From NCBI RefSeq assembly GCF_003143775.1, contig NZ_QFRJ01000019.1, positions 1 to 46,012 of the forward strand: a stretch of DNA of 46,012 nt, given 5' to 3'. A program made the translations under genes and the position numbers. The notes under the pieces are model-generated. The model saw only the letters and a list, made by a program, of their open reading frames with translations. It had not been told where the DNA came from and did no database searches. This stretch comes from Brumimicrobium oceani. Its GTDB lineage: Bacteria; Bacteroidota; Bacteroidia; Flavobacteriales_D; Crocinitomicaceae. This document shows positions 44,215 through 46,012 of this stretch, piece by piece (position 1 is the stretch's first letter; each line of letters opens with the position of its first letter).

Positions 44215-44838
44215 ATGGAAACGATTAAAAAATACTTCCCAAAATTAACCGAGGATCAAATCGCTAAATTTGAGAAATTAGGACCACTTTACGAGGAATG
44301 GAATCAACAAATCAATGTGATTAGCCGAAAAGATATGGATCAATTTTATGAGCGCCATGTTTTACACTCTTTGGCCATTGCAAAAGTAATTCGATTTAAC
44401 CCTGGAACAAAAATTTTGGATGTAGGCACAGGAGGTGGATTTCCTGGGATTCCATTAGCGATAATGTTTCCTGAGTGCCAGTTTCACTTGGTCGACTCTA
44501 TCGGAAAAAAGATTAAAGTTGTTGAGGCTGTTGTTGAAGCATTAGCGTTAGAAAATGTTCGGTTTAGCCATAAGCGCGCAGAGGAGCTTCAAGAGAAATA
44601 TGACTTTATTGTGAGTAGAGCGGTAACCAAAATGCCAGCCTTCATTTCATGGGTGAGAAAAAAGATCGATAAAAAACATAAGAATGCGCTTCCTAACGGA
44701 ATCCTTTACCTCAAGGGAGGTGATTTGACTGAGGAAATGAGTACTGTACAGACTTTTCACGAATATTATAATATTCCAGAATATTTTACCGAAGAATTTT
44801 TCGAAACAAAGAAAGTCGTATACGTACAGCTTTATTAA
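44215..44838 (+). CDS. rsmG: 16S rRNA m7G527 methyltransferase RsmG
   Basis: A 207-residue SAM-dependent methyltransferase (GidB) modifying 16S rRNA G527. The SAM-binding loop ILDVGTGGGFPGIPLAI begins near residue 67; the preceding INVISRKDMDQFYERHVLHSLAI and the following KRAEELQ and FIVSRAVTKM are typical. Length is normal. The ATG is only four bases beyond a promoter box, which suggests a leaderless or nearly leaderless mRNA. It is followed by a two-way terminator. Confidence 0.95.
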   Translation: METIKKYFPKLTEDQIAKFEKLGPLYEEWNQQINVISRKDMDQFYERHVLHSLAIAKVIRFNPGTKILDVGTGGGFPGIPLAIMFPECQFHLVDSIGKKIKVVEAVVEALALENVRFSHKRAEELQEKYDFIVSRAVTKMPAFISWVRKKIDKKHKNALPNGILYLKGGDLTEEMSTVQTFHEYYNIPEYFTEEFFETKKVVYVQLY

Positions 44839-44895
44839 TCAATCACAAGAGCATATTTTCAAATCTTCACACAGTACTATCTAAAATTTAGATGA

Positions 44896-44929
44896 AAAAA
44901 AAAGACTACCGAGTGGCAGTCTTTTTTTT
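44896..44929. terminator. Two-way terminator between rsmG and the next gene
   Basis: A stem pairs 44896-44910 with 44915-44929: eight A-T pairs, then GACT with AGTC, and CC with GG around a GAGT loop, with one A-C mismatch that becomes a G-U pair in the minus-strand RNA. Both ends have A or T runs. It lies between two convergent genes. Confidence 0.8.
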
Positions 44930-44964
44930 ACATTTATACTTCTTGAATAGTCTTTTAGACTATT

Positions 44965-45414
44965 TTAAATATCATCTGGAATTGACATTTTTTGCAATTT
45001 CTTTCTCTTTGGTTTTAGTTTATCTATGAATACGACTCTTAGTGTTTCTCGATCGGCGTTCATAATCATTTCTGAAATTCCATTCACTACAGAAGGTGGC
45101 TCGTTGCTCAGGTTACTAAACTTCTTGTCATACAATTCTTCTGTATTGTCGTCATAGTAATAGAAGATAGCACTAACATATCCATTTTCTACACGCACCT
45201 TACCACGCACACAAAATACTTCCTCTCCTTCGAAGAAAGAAATCATTACGTTACGATAAATATTATCTGAAATTGTGTAAGAACCACGTTCTTTAAAAGC
45301 CTCTTCATATTTTTCGAAGCAGTTCAACTCTTTCTCCTCCTTATCTTGGGCAAGTGCATTTCCTGCACCGAAAAGTAAAATAGTTGATAACGCAAGCAAT
45401 ATTGTTTTTTTCAT
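44965..45414 (-). CDS. Secreted protein of unknown function
   Basis: A 149-residue protein with a signal peptide (1-22, GNALAQ) and a mature domain beginning KEEKELNCFEKYEEAFKERG. It has an alternating pattern of likely strands (VMISFFEGEEVFCVRGKVRV, GYVSAIFYYYDDN) and two cysteines that could form a disulfide (near residues 32 and 68). The C-terminus is basic (KLKPKRKKLQK). I do not recognise a family. A TAnnTTTG box (TATATTTG, minus strand, 45450-45457) is 35 bases upstream, so it has its own promoter. Role unknown, periplasmic or extracellular. Confidence 0.75.
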   Translation of the reverse strand: MKKTILLALSTILLFGAGNALAQDKEEKELNCFEKYEEAFKERGSYTISDNIYRNVMISFFEGEEVFCVRGKVRVENGYVSAIFYYYDDNTEELYDKKFSNLSNEPPSVVNGISEMIMNADRETLRVVFIDKLKPKRKKLQKMSIPDDI

Positions 45415-46012
45415 TCTCTAAAGTTTAGCAAAGTTTTTTCTCGGGATTTCAAATATAATAAAATGCTTCTATTCCGATGATGTTTATATTTTATTTTTTC
45501 TATTTCACCAGGCAAAGCAAAAGTCCTGAAACAAATAATAGACCAATTCATACAAAGACGAAGGAAAATTAAGGAACTCAAACAAAAACAAACCTGTAAG
45601 AGATGTTAATACGCGTCTTATTTTAAACGAATCAACCGATTGGAAAAACTAATTTCTCAATTGCATATACCTTGTTCAAATAAGGCCTGAGAAGCTCATC
45701 TAGTTGACAATACAGCTGAGTCAGGAGTTAGTGTGGGGGCGATATACTAATCGCCCTTGCAATAATCGGCCGTGAGCTGAACATACTTATGTTGGTCACC
45801 CATATGCTCATCGCTCTTACATTAAGCTCCATTACACTTTTCGCATGCACACTGATCAACAATATTTTGAGCTTTCCATTTTTTTTTACACTACATGACA
45901 ATTTTCAATAAAACCTTGCTAAATCCTTTCTTTTCAGGGTTCAAAAGGAAGCTTGATATATATTCTAATCCATATTTGAAAACCGATTTAGCTCTATGAC
46001 CATGCTTTTTTA
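45415..46012. other. Gene-free right end
   Basis: About 600 bases without a supported gene. It holds the -7 box of the previous gene (45450-45457), a hairpin pairing GGGCGAT (45737-45743) with ATCGCCC (45750-45756), and a 35-codon frame from 45895 that I do not regard as a gene. Nothing else is recognised; a gene could begin beyond the window. Confidence 0.5.

Noticed and set aside
45737-45756. Hairpin in the right-end spacer as a terminator
   Set aside because: A seven-base stem without a T run and with no gene ending just upstream; role unclear.
45895-46002. 35-codon frame near the right end
   Set aside because: No promoter, no recognisable motif and no neighbouring operon; length is within chance in AT-rich DNA.

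Overview
The window looks like a chromosomal segment of a member of the Bacteroidota, most likely of the Flavobacteriia lineage. I base this on type IX secretion (T9SS) components, large TonB-dependent receptors with carboxypeptidase-regulatory-like domains, the uppS-bamA-ompH-ompH gene order, an isolated atpD-atpC pair, a clade II nitrous oxide reductase with a lipoprotein-type signal, low GC intergenic DNA, weak ribosome-binding sites and many copies of the Bacteroidota promoter box TAnnTTTG. No rRNA, tRNA, complete transposase, prophage or CRISPR array was seen.

Layout. 1-3.9 kb: a stretch of strong hairpins (intergenic repeat-like), a DUF4294 protein, a large palindromic spacer, a DsrE-like secreted protein, L-2-hydroxyglutarate dehydrogenase/oxidase (GTG start) and a truncated Abi_2-family abortive-infection-type gene. 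4.0-6.2 kb: a minus-strand operon of an Rrf2 regulator with three cysteines, two small membrane proteins and a tryptophan 2,3-dioxygenase. 6.2-6.9 kb: a gene-free regulatory region with two palindromes and a good promoter. 6.9-14.6 kb: a complete nitrous oxide respiration operon (cytochrome c lipoprotein, nosZ, membrane protein, nosL, nosD, nosF, nosY, polytopic heme-copper-oxidase-like or NnrS-like protein). 14.6-18.2 kb: a glycosyltransferase plus a flippase-like membrane protein, ruvC, and greA with a HIT hydrolase. 18.2-27.4 kb: a three-gene envelope locus (TonB-dependent receptor, giant T9SS-substrate-like protein, PorV/PorQ-like barrel). 27.5-33.4 kb: gamma-carbonic anhydrase, murI, two OmpH/Skp chaperones, bamA and uppS. 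33.5-35.4 kb: atpC and atpD. 35.5-38.9 kb: a probable metal (copper?) locus with an HMA-domain lipoprotein, a TonB-dependent receptor and a HYC_CC_PP-type cysteine-rich protein. 39-46 kb: a NifU-like Fe-S protein, an LptF/LptG permease, tgt, a family 2 glycosyltransferase overlapping an ECF-like sigma factor, rsmG, a secreted protein of unknown function and a gene-free right end.

How genes work together. The nos operon encodes the terminal step of denitrification: NosZ reduces N2O, NosL and NosDFY supply and mature its copper centres, and the cytochrome c probably delivers electrons. The divergent Rrf2 regulator is a plausible NO- or redox-sensing switch. BamA, OmpH, LptF/G-like, UppS and MurI together serve outer-membrane and cell-wall assembly. 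The most interesting points for follow-up are the two uncharacterised membrane proteins inside the nos operon, the Rrf2-membrane-membrane-tryptophan dioxygenase operon, two possibly leaderless genes with identical promoter-to-start spacing, a Tgt lacking its zinc cysteines, and several strongly structured intergenic elements. I do not see a clear-cut entirely new defence or mobile system; the closest lead is the regulatory and membrane part around nos.
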